Below, in pieces: positions 27,459 to 36,186 of a stretch of DNA of 64,000 bases (within the stretch, counting starts at the first letter, position 1; each line of letters begins with the position of its first letter). The position numbers and the translations under genes were made by a program. Below the pieces are notes generated by a model, which saw only the letters and a list, made by a program, of their open reading frames with translations, had not been told where the DNA came from and did not search any database. This DNA comes from a bacterium (GTDB lineage: Bacteria > Zixibacteria > MSB-5A5 > CAIYYT01): positions 186,001-250,000 of the forward strand of contig JADJGC010000003.1 in NCBI GenBank assembly GCA_016708315.1, given 5' to 3'.

Positions 27459-29093
27459 ATGATCCCACTGCTTAACATAATCGCCCCGCAAGCATCTGAA
27501 GCCCCGACCCAGGTCGGAGCGGCGACAAACGGCCAACCTTCCGGGGATGGTCTTTTTGCACAGATGTTTGCTGAAGCGATGGGCACAGTGCCACAGCAGA
27601 CGGCGATTCCGACTATCGGTATCCCGGTCAACGGAGTTGTGGGCACTGGCGTTAGGGAGTTACAGGTTGCAGTAGCGGAACTGTTGCCGATTACCAGTGA
27701 CAGTGAAGCCGTTGATGACGTTGTCATTCTGCCTCAGACAGAAACTGTTGAAAATCTGCCAATCGCGAAAGATCAAGAGACAATCACAGCATTACCGAGT
27801 CAAGATGTCAATGAAGTACTGCCGGTTAGCGAGAATGTTGCTAATGCGGCTGTTGTGATTGCGCCGAATGTACAAACTGGCAATCCAGTGTTCGAACTCA
27901 CGGCCAAAGCGTTTCCGATCTCAATGGAATCGACATTGGTTGGTCGCATTGAAACTGAGTTAGCAACGCTAACCGACAAGAACTCGAACGGCGTTATGAT
28001 TAATGCCAACGTCGAAATGAGTGACGACGCGGCCAAAGTGCTTTCAGGCGAAGTCATGAACGAGAAATCGTCAGTCGTTCCTCAGATCGTAGCCGAAGAT
28101 GCCGTACCGGCGATCAAATCTTCCGTGCAACAGGCATCGAAGAACACAGGCTTGCTCAAGTCAGAATTGAAACGGTCATTCCCGAATTTGAATATCGAGT
28201 CGGCATCCGCGAAAGTGAATGTCCAAATCAAGTTAAACAACGCGCAAAGTGAAGTACAAGCTAAGCCGGAAGTTGCGACAATAGCTCAACGTGTCGTTGT
28301 GGCTTCGGATCTGCCGATCGCAGCGGCGCCGCGATTTGTGGCGGCAACGGCGATCAGCGGACAAGCCTCGAAACCGGTAAAGCTGGTGCGTGATGCCCAT
28401 GCGTCGGCGAAGACAGTGACTCCGTCCGACCCGAAGCCGATGCAGGAAACTGAAAACTCCCCCAGTGCCGAACCTCGTTTGGTTGCGCGCAAACCGGTGC
28501 AGACGGCATTGAAGCAGCAGGGATTTGACATTGAGAAATTGATCAACGCTGGTGGTAACGCGAAAGAAACGCTGGTGGAAAACCTCGCAATCGACAAAAC
28601 GGATTTCAAGGTAGCAGTAGACAAGCAAGTAACGCAGGTAACGGATAACAGCTTCGAGCTAAACGGTACAGAGCGATTTAAATTGGATATCAAGCAAAGC
28701 CACATCGAAGCACTGCTTAAGAAGGGCGAAATCAAGATTCAGCTTCAGCCGGAACATCTCGGCAATCTGAAGATCCGCTTGATGACAACTCCAACTGAAG
28801 TCAATGCGCGCCTTGAGACGTCGAGCGAAGACGCTCGTCGCGCAGTCGAGCATTCACTCCCGCAATTGCGCGAGAGCTTCGAACGTGCCGGTCTTAGATT
28901 GAATAGCATTGAAGTCTCAGTAAATGACGATAGCAATTCGCGTCGCCAAAGCGCGTTCCAACAGGAATGGCGCGGTCGAAACAGCGAATCACGCGCGAAT
29001 GAAGGCAAGTTTAGCGCGGACATTCCGGCGACAGCCGAGATATCACAGAACTTGTACACCGCGTACGGCGGTGCGCTGAACCTGGTGGCATGA
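27459..29093 (+). CDS. fliK: Flagellar hook-length control protein
   Basis: 544 residues. The long, low-complexity N-terminal part (about 1-400) is typical of the molecular ruler. The C-terminal flagellar hook-length domain is clear at about 405-490 (LKKGEIKIQLQPEHLGNLKIRL...VEHSLPQLRESFERAGLRLNSIEVSV). FliK is exported through the growing hook and triggers the FlhB substrate switch. It begins 6 bp after the motE-like gene, next to the hook cap gene flgD. Confidence 0.9.
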   Translation: MIPLLNIIAPQASEAPTQVGAATNGQPSGDGLFAQMFAEAMGTVPQQTAIPTIGIPVNGVVGTGVRELQVAVAELLPITSDSEAVDDVVILPQTETVENLPIAKDQETITALPSQDVNEVLPVSENVANAAVVIAPNVQTGNPVFELTAKAFPISMESTLVGRIETELATLTDKNSNGVMINANVEMSDDAAKVLSGEVMNEKSSVVPQIVAEDAVPAIKSSVQQASKNTGLLKSELKRSFPNLNIESASAKVNVQIKLNNAQSEVQAKPEVATIAQRVVVASDLPIAAAPRFVAATAISGQASKPVKLVRDAHASAKTVTPSDPKPMQETENSPSAEPRLVARKPVQTALKQQGFDIEKLINAGGNAKETLVENLAIDKTDFKVAVDKQVTQVTDNSFELNGTERFKLDIKQSHIEALLKKGEIKIQLQPEHLGNLKIRLMTTPTEVNARLETSSEDARRAVEHSLPQLRESFERAGLRLNSIEVSVNDDSNSRRQSAFQQEWRGRNSESRANEGKFSADIPATAEISQNLYTAYGGALNLVA

Positions 29094-29100
29094 GGACAAA

Positions 29101-29778
29101 ATGGAACCACAGTCAATCAGTTCGATGTTAGCTCCGCAGACGACCGAAGCGACCCAGGCGTCGAACGGCGTGCTCGGCAAAGATGATTTTCTGAAAATGT
29201 TGACGGCGCAGATGCGGTATCAGAACCCGCTGGAACCGATGAAAGATCAAGAGTTCATCGGACAAATGACGCAGTTTTCTTCGCTGGAGCAGTTACAGAA
29301 CCTCAACGAGACCATGTCGACGAATGCACAGTGGAATATGCTGCTGTCGCAAACGATCAACAATACGATGGCGACTTCGCTTATCGGAAAGACAGTCACC
29401 GCTGATTCCAGCGTAACGGCAGTCGGCAGCGATCACGTATCGCCGATCAGTTTCACAACGACAGACTTCGCCCTTTCGGGTGTTGTCAGCATTTATGACG
29501 CTGAGGGCACAGTAGTTCGCACCTTCACAGTGTCGCAGCTGCAGCCTGGCGAACATAGTCTCGCGTGGAACGGCAATGACAATGCCGGTAATGATTTGCC
29601 AGCCGGTAACTACGGTTACAAAGTCACATTGAGCGATCCGCAAGGCAAGGCAGTCAGCGCTGCCGGATTCAACAAAGGTCTCGTGACCGGAGTGGACTAC
29701 ATCGACGGTCAAGCTTATCTGTTGGTTGAGGGCGGAATGATCCCACTGGCGAGCGTCAGAACCGTGAGCGGAGGTTGA
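29101..29778 (+). CDS. flgD: Flagellar hook capping protein
   Basis: 225 residues. The conserved N-terminal FlgD region is present at about 20-75 (LGKDDFLKMLTAQMRYQNPLEPMKDQEFIGQMTQFSSLEQL, given here only as family landmark: DDFLKML, YQNPLEPM, MTQFSSLEQL). A FlgD-type Ig/tudor domain follows (VVSIYDAEGTVVRTF, AWNGNDNAGNDLPAGNY). It caps the rod/hook during hook polymerisation. It lies 7 bp downstream of fliK and one base before the TIGR02530-type gene. Confidence 0.95.
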   Translation: MEPQSISSMLAPQTTEATQASNGVLGKDDFLKMLTAQMRYQNPLEPMKDQEFIGQMTQFSSLEQLQNLNETMSTNAQWNMLLSQTINNTMATSLIGKTVTADSSVTAVGSDHVSPISFTTTDFALSGVVSIYDAEGTVVRTFTVSQLQPGEHSLAWNGNDNAGNDLPAGNYGYKVTLSDPQGKAVSAAGFNKGLVTGVDYIDGQAYLLVEGGMIPLASVRTVSGG

Positions 29779-29779
29779 T

Positions 29780-30136
29780 ATGGCAATTAATCCCGTCAAT
29801 CAATTGCAAGGTGTAAATAGAATTGAGTCTGAGCAGAAGTCGGTCGGTACTTCGCGAAGAACCCAAGAGGGAGTTTCCGGCGAAGGACTGACATTCTCGA
29901 AGCATCTCAATGATCGGATTAGCCGGCGCCATTTGGATATGGGACCGGAGAGATTAGCACGTTTGACAGATGCCGTAGACCGGGCTTCGGACAAAGGCGC
30001 CCGCGATTCGGTAGTACTGCTGGACAACCTTGCGCTGTTGGTGAATGTGCCAAGCCGGACGGTTGTGACAGCGATGGAAACGGAAAAAATGAAGCACGGT
30101 GTTTTCACCAACATCGATGCGGTGGTAGTTGGATAA
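29780..30136 (+). CDS. TIGR02530-type flagellar operon protein
   Basis: 118 residues. The C-terminal two thirds (FSKHLNDRISRRHLDMGPE, LARLTDAVDRASDKGARDS, VFTNIDAVVVG) follow the TIGR02530 'flagellar operon protein' pattern, typically located between flgD and flgE. The molecular role is unknown; a late hook-related or export-substrate function is often supposed from position. It starts one base after the flgD stop, so translation is probably coupled. Confidence 0.85.
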   Translation: MAINPVNQLQGVNRIESEQKSVGTSRRTQEGVSGEGLTFSKHLNDRISRRHLDMGPERLARLTDAVDRASDKGARDSVVLLDNLALLVNVPSRTVVTAMETEKMKHGVFTNIDAVVVG

Positions 30137-30199
30137 ATAAACAAAGAACCACAGGCCGGACCTCCATAGAGGAAGCCTGAATTCGGAGGTAAAGGATAT

Positions 30200-32119
30200 A
30201 TGTTAGCATCACTCTTCGCAGGTGTCGCAGGACTAAGAAACCATCAGGTTCGAATGAACGTGATCGGTAACAACATTTCGAACATCAACACGGTCGGATT
30301 CAAGTCTGGTCGTTCGGTGTTTCAAGAAGCGCTGGTCCAGACGCTGCGCGGCGCGGGGCGCCCGTCATCAGTATCAGGCGGTTCGAATCCAATCCAATTG
30401 GGTTTGGGCATGAACGTGGCATCAATTGACAATCTGTTCACCCAAGGTGGTCTTGAATTGACCGGCCAAATTTCGGATTTGGCGATTCAGGGTAACGGAT
30501 TCTTCGTGCTATCAGACGGTAATCAGAAATTCTATACCCGCGCAGGCGCATTCGGATTTGACGCGAACAGCTTCCTGGTAAATCCGTCGAACGGACTTTA
30601 TGTCCAAGGTAAAACGGCGGATGCGTCGGGGCAGATTCCTTCGACAGAGACAGTTAAGAATATTCAGCTTCCGTTCGGACAGCAGGATCCTGCCAAGGTT
30701 ACGACGCGCGTTTCGTACGGCAATAACCTTGATGCGTCGGCGACGCGTTCAGAGGCGACGTTGACAGATAGCTTCTCGCCGACCAATGGTATCACGTTGG
30801 TTTCGGGCGTTGCCCGAAACGGCGCCGGCGGTACGCACATGATTACACTCACCGGCGACAATGCGACCTTTGCAACGCGTTCCGGAACGAATATCACCTC
30901 ACCGGGAGCATTGACCGGAAATGAAACATTGACGTCCCTTGGTGTAACATCGCCCAGTCTTACTCTGACGGTCGACACTGGATCGCCAATCACGATCACC
31001 GGCTTGACTCTAAACACCACAGTGAACGAACTGAAAAACGCCATCGACATTATTGATGGTATCGACGCTTCGATTGTAGGCGGAGAAATACAGATCAAAC
31101 GCACGATGGCAGGTGCTTCCTATACGGTAGCAACAAACGTTGCTGTTGCCGGAGACATCGCTAACCGAGTTTTTGGTCAGGCGGCGGCCGCGGCATTTAC
31201 GGTTGTCAACGGTACAGATCATGACCTTGTCGCTGAAGATGAATTTACACCTTCAGTCGGCGGAAATTCAGTGACGACGTCGCTGGGCATTACGATCAGC
31301 GCTTCTACAGGACTTGCAACCGGAGTGACTGGACTTGGTGATGGCGGAGTGACGATTAGCTCTACTGATGATGGATTGAATGCCGGTGTAGCTTCGATTA
31401 CGACGAAGGACACGGCAAAGGCCACGTCGCTGACAGTATTCGACTCTCTGGGCGGCACGCACACGTTGATGACGAATTTCATCAAGTCACATGAACCGAA
31501 TAAGTGGTACTGGGAGTCGTCGCTGCAAGGCGGAGAAATCATCTCAGCAGGTGGATCGGGCACCGTTGAATTCAACGCGGATGGTTCGCTGTTGAGATGG
31601 GGCTTTGATGGCGGCGCAGACAAGTTGATTTTCGATCCGAATAACGGCGCCATGCTTGAAGAGATCGAGCTGTTTGCCGGTACATCGGGAGAATATGACG
31701 GTTTGACTGGATTCTCGGGAGTTGAGACAGTTGCCGCGATTAACCAAGATGGTTACGGCATGGGTATTCTTGATAAGATCTCGATTGACCCAACCGGAAT
31801 GATCATCGGCATTTTCACGAACGGCGTTTCGCGAAACCTGGCACAGATTGCATTAGCGGACTTCAGCAATGAAGCCGGTTTGCTCAAGTCAGGCGAGTCG
31901 TTGTTCCAGACTTCGGCAAACTCGGGTGAAGGCATTGAAGGCATTGCCGGCGAGACAGTCTCGGCGACGATTTCCTCCGGCGCACTCGAATCAGCCAACG
32001 TCGATTTGGCGCAAGAATTCACGAACATGATTATCGCCCAGCGCGGGTTCCAGTCGAATGCACGTGTCATCACGACATCCGACAACATGCTGGACGATCT
32101 GGTCAACTTGAAGAGATAG
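30200..32119 (+). CDS. flgE: Flagellar hook protein
   Basis: 639 residues, longer than the enterobacterial protein (about 400) because of extra surface domains. The N-terminal rod/hook signature is intact (MLASLFAGVAGLRNHQVRMNVIGNNISNINTVGFK region, residues 1-35) and the C-terminal FlgE motif (SANVDLAQEFTNMIIAQRGFQSNARVI) closes the chain. The central about 170-420 is Thr/Gly/Ser-rich beta domain. It polymerises into the hook. The 63-bp gap from the previous gene holds a good ribosome site (GGAGG) but no recognised promoter. Confidence 0.96.
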   Translation: MLASLFAGVAGLRNHQVRMNVIGNNISNINTVGFKSGRSVFQEALVQTLRGAGRPSSVSGGSNPIQLGLGMNVASIDNLFTQGGLELTGQISDLAIQGNGFFVLSDGNQKFYTRAGAFGFDANSFLVNPSNGLYVQGKTADASGQIPSTETVKNIQLPFGQQDPAKVTTRVSYGNNLDASATRSEATLTDSFSPTNGITLVSGVARNGAGGTHMITLTGDNATFATRSGTNITSPGALTGNETLTSLGVTSPSLTLTVDTGSPITITGLTLNTTVNELKNAIDIIDGIDASIVGGEIQIKRTMAGASYTVATNVAVAGDIANRVFGQAAAAAFTVVNGTDHDLVAEDEFTPSVGGNSVTTSLGITISASTGLATGVTGLGDGGVTISSTDDGLNAGVASITTKDTAKATSLTVFDSLGGTHTLMTNFIKSHEPNKWYWESSLQGGEIISAGGSGTVEFNADGSLLRWGFDGGADKLIFDPNNGAMLEEIELFAGTSGEYDGLTGFSGVETVAAINQDGYGMGILDKISIDPTGMIIGIFTNGVSRNLAQIALADFSNEAGLLKSGESLFQTSANSGEGIEGIAGETVSATISSGALESANVDLAQEFTNMIIAQRGFQSNARVITTSDNMLDDLVNLKR

Positions 32120-32134
32120 TGAGTTGAGGCATTT

Positions 32135-32347
32135 ATGATTAAAGTCACACGATTGAATGGTACGGCCATCGTTATCAATGCCGATCTCATTGAGTTCGTC
32201 GAAGAGATTCCGGACACCATTGTGAGCCTGACCACAGGCAAGAAGATAATGGTGAAGGAAAATTCGGAAGAGATAATTGACAGGGTCACGCGTTACAAGC
32301 GGTCAACGCTGGTTGGATTTCAATCAGTACCGATCCGGGAAGTATAG
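32135..32347 (+). CDS. flbD: FlbD family flagellar protein
   Basis: 70 residues beginning MIKVTRLNGTAIVINADLIE, the hallmark of the small FlbD family (PF06289; not the Caulobacter NtrC-type FlbD), which lies next to flgE or motA in many flagellar operons. The function is not established. Stop and start codons around it are 15 and 10 bp from flgE and fliL, in keeping with one operon. Confidence 0.9.
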   Translation: MIKVTRLNGTAIVINADLIEFVEEIPDTIVSLTTGKKIMVKENSEEIIDRVTRYKRSTLVGFQSVPIREV

Positions 32348-32357
32348 GAAGTAGTAT

Positions 32358-32969
32358 ATGCCGGATATCAAAGAGAAAACCGAAGTCGCCGAACAACCGG
32401 CAGCAGCAAAGAAGAGTCTGTTGCCACCAAACCTGGCAGCGATGCTGACAAAGGTGGCGATGTTCGGCCTGATCGGCGTAGTGGCAATATTTGGCGCATA
32501 CATGCTGACTGCCAAAGTCCTTAAACCGATGATGGCGAAAGACACTGCGGTAGAACAGCCGGCTGAACCTGCTAAGGCGGAACCGGTCAAAGAGGAAAAG
32601 CACGAAGCAGCACCTCCGGCCCATGGCGGCGAAAGCAGCGGACACGGCGAAGCTGGCGCGGCTGGTTCGGGCAATTTCTTTACTGTCGAGGGTATTGTAG
32701 TCAATCCTGCCGAGACGCAGGGTACGCGGTATCTCTCGTGCAGTATCAGCTTTGAGCTGGCATCCGCAGAAGACAAGCAAGCTTTCGAAGACAAAGCGGT
32801 CAAAATCAAGGATCTATTGATAACAATTCTGTCGTCGAAGACAGTGGATGAGCTTGCGGATATCAAGGTTCGCAACGATATGCGACGCCAGATTCTGGTG
32901 GTGGTAAATCGATTTACAACGCCATCACAAGCGACGGCCGTGTATCTGACAGACTTTGTTTTGCAATAG
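32358..32969 (+). CDS. fliL: Flagellar basal body-associated protein FliL
   Basis: 203 residues. A cytoplasmic tail, one transmembrane helix (about 32-52), a Glu/Ala/Pro linker and the periplasmic FliL domain (FFTVEGIVVNPAETQGTRYL, IKDLLITILSSKTVDELADI). FliL forms rings around the stator and supports torque. motA and motB, which often lie between flbD and fliL, are absent here and must be elsewhere. Confidence 0.92.
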   Translation: MPDIKEKTEVAEQPAAAKKSLLPPNLAAMLTKVAMFGLIGVVAIFGAYMLTAKVLKPMMAKDTAVEQPAEPAKAEPVKEEKHEAAPPAHGGESSGHGEAGAAGSGNFFTVEGIVVNPAETQGTRYLSCSISFELASAEDKQAFEDKAVKIKDLLITILSSKTVDELADIKVRNDMRRQILVVVNRFTTPSQATAVYLTDFVLQ

Positions 32970-32992
32970 GATAACGAGAAGGTAATTGCGAA

Positions 32993-33973
32993 GTGGCGAA
33001 GATACTTTCACAAGACGAAATTGATGCCCTGTTATCGACGGTGTCGACCTCGGACGAGGTTGATCCAAAGGTAGCGCGGCAAGATGATTCGATGCGCTCG
33101 GTGGTTGCTTATGATTTTAAGCATCCGAACCGCGTATCGAAGGATCAGATTCGCACGCTGGAAAACCTCCACGATAACTTCGCCGGACATCTTGGTTCCA
33201 GCCTATCGGCAATTCAGCGCGCCATGGTGGACATCGAATTGGTCAGTGTCGACCAGATTACCTACTCAGAACTTATCATGTCGTTGGTGAATCCTTCGAA
33301 CGTGTTTACGATTACGCTGGAGCCGCTTGAAGGCAGATGTTTGATCGATTTTAATCCGACACTGGCGTTTCTGTTCATCGATCGCATGTTTGGCGGCGTT
33401 GGAAGAATCATGGAGACCGAGCGCGAATTGACCGGTATCGAAAAAGCGGTGCTGGCAAAGATCTCGCGCAATGTCTTCAAGGAGCTTGAGCGCACCTGGG
33501 CTTCAGTCGTGAAGATGCAAATTCGCCAGAACTCGTTCGAAACGAATCCGCAGTTTGTGCAGATCGTTCCGCCCGGCGAGACGGTGATCGTAATCGGATT
33601 TCAAATCAAGATGCTCGGCAACTCCGGGCTTTTAACGATTTGTTATCCCTACGTTACGCTCGAACCGATCATGAAGGACTTAGTCGGTAACACCTGGGCT
33701 GACCAGTCGAAGAAGGGGGACATCGATCAAAATCGCATCCTCAACTCGACGAATTTGCAAGAAGTGAAGGCGGAAATGACAGCGCAGCTTGGAACGGCAA
33801 CTCTGACAGTGCGTGATTTCATTGCACTTAAGGTTGGCGATGTGATCCAGCTTGACCAGCGTATCGAAGAGCCGCTGGAGATTTATGTACGAGGAAGAAA
33901 GAAGTTTTATGCTCGCCCCGGCATTGTCGGACGGAAGACAGGATTTCAGCTTACCGGACACGCCGAGGAATAG
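32993..33973 (+). CDS. fliM: Flagellar motor switch protein FliM
   Basis: 326 residues from a GTG start. The N-terminal LSQDEIDALL motif (residues 4-13) is the segment that binds phospho-CheY. The middle CheC-like domain and the C-terminal SpoA domain (VRDFIALKVGDVIQLD) are complete. It forms the C-ring with FliG and FliN. The intact CheY-binding motif implies a functional partner CheY; two single-domain receivers in the window (17959, 49826) are candidates. Confidence 0.96.
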   Translation: MAKILSQDEIDALLSTVSTSDEVDPKVARQDDSMRSVVAYDFKHPNRVSKDQIRTLENLHDNFAGHLGSSLSAIQRAMVDIELVSVDQITYSELIMSLVNPSNVFTITLEPLEGRCLIDFNPTLAFLFIDRMFGGVGRIMETERELTGIEKAVLAKISRNVFKELERTWASVVKMQIRQNSFETNPQFVQIVPPGETVIVIGFQIKMLGNSGLLTICYPYVTLEPIMKDLVGNTWADQSKKGDIDQNRILNSTNLQEVKAEMTAQLGTATLTVRDFIALKVGDVIQLDQRIEEPLEIYVRGRKKFYARPGIVGRKTGFQLTGHAEE

Positions 33974-33983
33974 GAGACGATAA

Positions 33984-34529
33984 ATGGCAGATGAGATCAC
34001 ACCGAATACGCCGCAGGACGACGATTCGATTTTAGGCGGACCACCGCCGAGCGGAGGCAGTGCCGGCACACCAATCAAGGCGACTCCGCAATCGATACCG
34101 GCGGACCAGCTGTCGGCGTCGGCATCGGTAGATGACGAAGTCGAGGCGGCGATGTTGGCGGAACTGGCGAGGGTCGAGGCTGAAGATGCCACGCGCTTAG
34201 GTGCGATGGGCATGCCGACGGTACAGCCGGTTGAATTTGACAAATTTCAGCGTGTCCAATCTACCGGACAAGCACAGAACATTGACATTCTATTGGACGT
34301 CAAACTTCCGGTCGCCATCGAGCTTGGCCGAACCGAAATGAGTATCCGCGACATATTGGAATTAGGCGCGGGCTCAGTCGTGGAATTGACCAAGCTTGCC
34401 GGCGAGCCGGTGGATTTATTGGTAAACAACAAAATAGTAGCGAGAGGTGAAGTCGTCGTCGTTGACGAGAATTTTGGATTGCGGGTCACAAGTTTGATCT
34501 CGCCCGAAGACAGACTCAAGAGTTTATAA
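33984..34529 (+). CDS. fliN: Flagellar motor switch protein FliN
   Basis: 181 residues. The C-terminal SpoA domain (DILLDVKLPVAIELGRTEMSIRDILELGAGSVVEL; landmarks LDVKLPV, GRTEMSIRDIL, LVNNKIVARGEVVVVDENFG) is a standard FliN. The N-terminal about 95 residues are Pro/Gly/Asp-rich and longer than in the minimal about 135-residue protein. It completes the C-ring lower rim and docks the export ATPase. It follows fliM by 10 bp. Confidence 0.94.
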   Translation: MADEITPNTPQDDDSILGGPPPSGGSAGTPIKATPQSIPADQLSASASVDDEVEAAMLAELARVEAEDATRLGAMGMPTVQPVEFDKFQRVQSTGQAQNIDILLDVKLPVAIELGRTEMSIRDILELGAGSVVELTKLAGEPVDLLVNNKIVARGEVVVVDENFGLRVTSLISPEDRLKSL

Positions 34530-34530
34530 C

Positions 34531-35001
34531 ATGAAATGGACTATATTCAGCATCGGATCGCTGATTCAGTTCTGCAGTGTCAAATTGTTTGCTCAGGAAG
34601 AGCAAGTCCCAGACTTCGCCAGTGAAATGGGTCCAACCCTGCTTCAATTGGCCGGAGCACTGCTGCTGATCATAATCATCATCTACGCCTCGGTTTGGGT
34701 GATGAAGCGTTACTCTACCGGAAAGTCGCCGGTTGCCGGCGAACTCATCAAGATCGTCGAAAGACGACATCTCACTCCCAAGCAAGCAATCTATGTAATC
34801 AAGGTTGGGGAGAAGCACGTACTTCTCGGCGCGACTGAAGCAGGCATCAACAAGCTATGTGATGTCGAAATTGCTCCGCCGCCGCCCGTTAAACTTGGCG
34901 AAACCGCGCGCAGTTCCACCAAGTTCGGGCAGTTTCTCAAACAAGCCAAAGAGTCGTTGATGCCGCGCACTGCGATTGAGCAGAAGGGTGCGGAGGTATG
35001 A
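34531..35001 (+). CDS. fliO: Flagellar biosynthesis protein FliO
   Basis: 156 residues. An N-terminal signal-like segment is followed by one transmembrane helix (about residues 41-56, LLLIIIIIYASVWVMK) and a cytoplasmic domain with the FliO pattern (IKIVERRHLTPKQAIYVIKVGEKHVLLGATEAGI). FliO aids assembly of the FliPQR gate. It starts one base after fliN and overlaps fliP by 4 bp, so translation is coupled. Confidence 0.9.
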   Translation: MKWTIFSIGSLIQFCSVKLFAQEEQVPDFASEMGPTLLQLAGALLLIIIIIYASVWVMKRYSTGKSPVAGELIKIVERRHLTPKQAIYVIKVGEKHVLLGATEAGINKLCDVEIAPPPPVKLGETARSSTKFGQFLKQAKESLMPRTAIEQKGAEV

Positions 35002-35762
35002 GACTCTCATGGCGCATAATTGCGATCATCGCGCTGCTCTTGGCAATGGGCACTGCGGAACTTATGGCACAGTCGATGCCGCAGGTATCGATTTCTATAG
35101 GCGGACAAACGACCGACGGCAAAGGGTTATCGACGACACTACAGATAGTGCTGTTGTTGACGGTATTGGCGCTTGCGCCTTCGATTCTCGTGATGACGAC
35201 CTCGTTCATTCGAATTGTGATTGTCATGTCGTTTCTCAGGCAGGCGCTGGGGACAAACCAGTTGCCGCCATCGCAGCTAATCATGGGGATTTCACTGGTG
35301 ATGACGGTTTTCGTCATGACACCGGTGGCGACACAGATCAATAACAATGCGCTTCAGCCATATCTCAAGGGCGAGATATCTCAAACGGAGTTCTTCGAAA
35401 CGGGCGTGAAGCCGCTGCGCGAGTTCATGCTCAAGCAGACGCGCGAGAAAGATCTGGCGCTGTTTGTGAAGTATGCTGGATTGGAAAAGCCGGCGACGCG
35501 CGACGACATACCAACTCACGTTGTCGTGCCGGGATTTATTCTTTCAGAGCTGAGAACTTCGTTCCAGATAGCTTTCGTGATTTTCATACCGTTTCTGGTT
35601 ATCGATATGGTTGTAGCATCGGTGTTGATGTCGATGGGCATGATGATGCTGCCTCCAATTCTGGTGGCGCTGCCATTTAAGATACTGCTGTTCGTCATGG
35701 TTGACGGCTGGTATCTGATCGTCAAGTCGCTGCTGGAGAGCTTCAAGATCGCAGGAGGATAG
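34998..35762 (+). CDS. fliP: Flagellar export gate protein FliP
   Basis: 254 residues with an N-terminal signal sequence and the conserved FliP blocks (ILVMTTSFIRIVIVMSFLRQALG, FVIFIPFLVIDMVVASVLMSMGMMMLPP). FliP5Q4R1 forms the export gate core of the flagellar type III apparatus. The ATGA overlap with fliO and a directly abutting fliQ make a tight translational unit. Confidence 0.97.
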   Translation: MRLSWRIIAIIALLLAMGTAELMAQSMPQVSISIGGQTTDGKGLSTTLQIVLLLTVLALAPSILVMTTSFIRIVIVMSFLRQALGTNQLPPSQLIMGISLVMTVFVMTPVATQINNNALQPYLKGEISQTEFFETGVKPLREFMLKQTREKDLALFVKYAGLEKPATRDDIPTHVVVPGFILSELRTSFQIAFVIFIPFLVIDMVVASVLMSMGMMMLPPILVALPFKILLFVMVDGWYLIVKSLLESFKIAGG

Positions 35763-36032
35763 GTGACTTCACAATATGTAATAGCACTAGGCAAGGAAGC
35801 GATCATGCTGACGCTGATGGTGTCGGCACCGATGCTGATCCTTGGATTGATAGTAGGTTTGGCGATTGCAATCTTTCAAGCGGTGACTCAGATTCACGAG
35901 ATGACGCTGACCTTTGTGCCGAAGATCGTGGCTGTGGGTCTGGCGTTGTTGATCTGCTTTCCCTGGATCATCAACATGTTAGTGGGGTTCACTACCAGGT
36001 TATTCACTTCGATTCCGACACTAGTGGGCTGA
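35763..36032 (+). CDS. fliQ: Flagellar export gate protein FliQ
   Basis: 89 residues, two transmembrane helices, with the family pattern LILGLIVGLAIAIFQAVTQIHEMTLTF. GTG start immediately after the fliP stop. The usual immediate junction with fliR is broken by a 154-bp gap containing a sigma-54-type promoter. Confidence 0.96.
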   Translation: MTSQYVIALGKEAIMLTLMVSAPMLILGLIVGLAIAIFQAVTQIHEMTLTFVPKIVAVGLALLICFPWIINMLVGFTTRLFTSIPTLVG

Positions 36033-36131
36033 AATCTTTTCCTCGAGGGGAAGAAAAATACTCCTTTGACAGGCCCGGGACAGACTCGGACCTGTCTGCA
36101 ACTGTCTTTCCGGTAACAAGTTAGAACTGCG

Positions 36132-36175
36132 TTCCTCTTCGGCACAGGCCTTGCTAAAGGTAGTGCGAAGAGGAG
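36132..36175 (+). promoter_or_regulatory. Stem that could sequester the fliR ribosome binding site
   Basis: Bases 36132-36141 can pair with 36166-36175 in a 10-bp stem (nine Watson-Crick pairs and one G-T). The right arm includes the whole AGGAG Shine-Dalgarno of fliR (36171-36175). The left arm lies upstream of the sigma-54 core, so only read-through RNA from fliQ would contain both arms. Confidence 0.55.
36140..36155 (+). promoter_or_regulatory. Sigma-54-type promoter before fliR
   Basis: CGGCAC-N5-TTGCT with 12 bp between the GG and GC doublets. The expected start point (about 36166) lies about 20 bp before the fliR GTG, after the left arm of the stem described at 36132-36175. Confidence 0.78.
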
Positions 36176-36186
36176 AAATCTAACTC

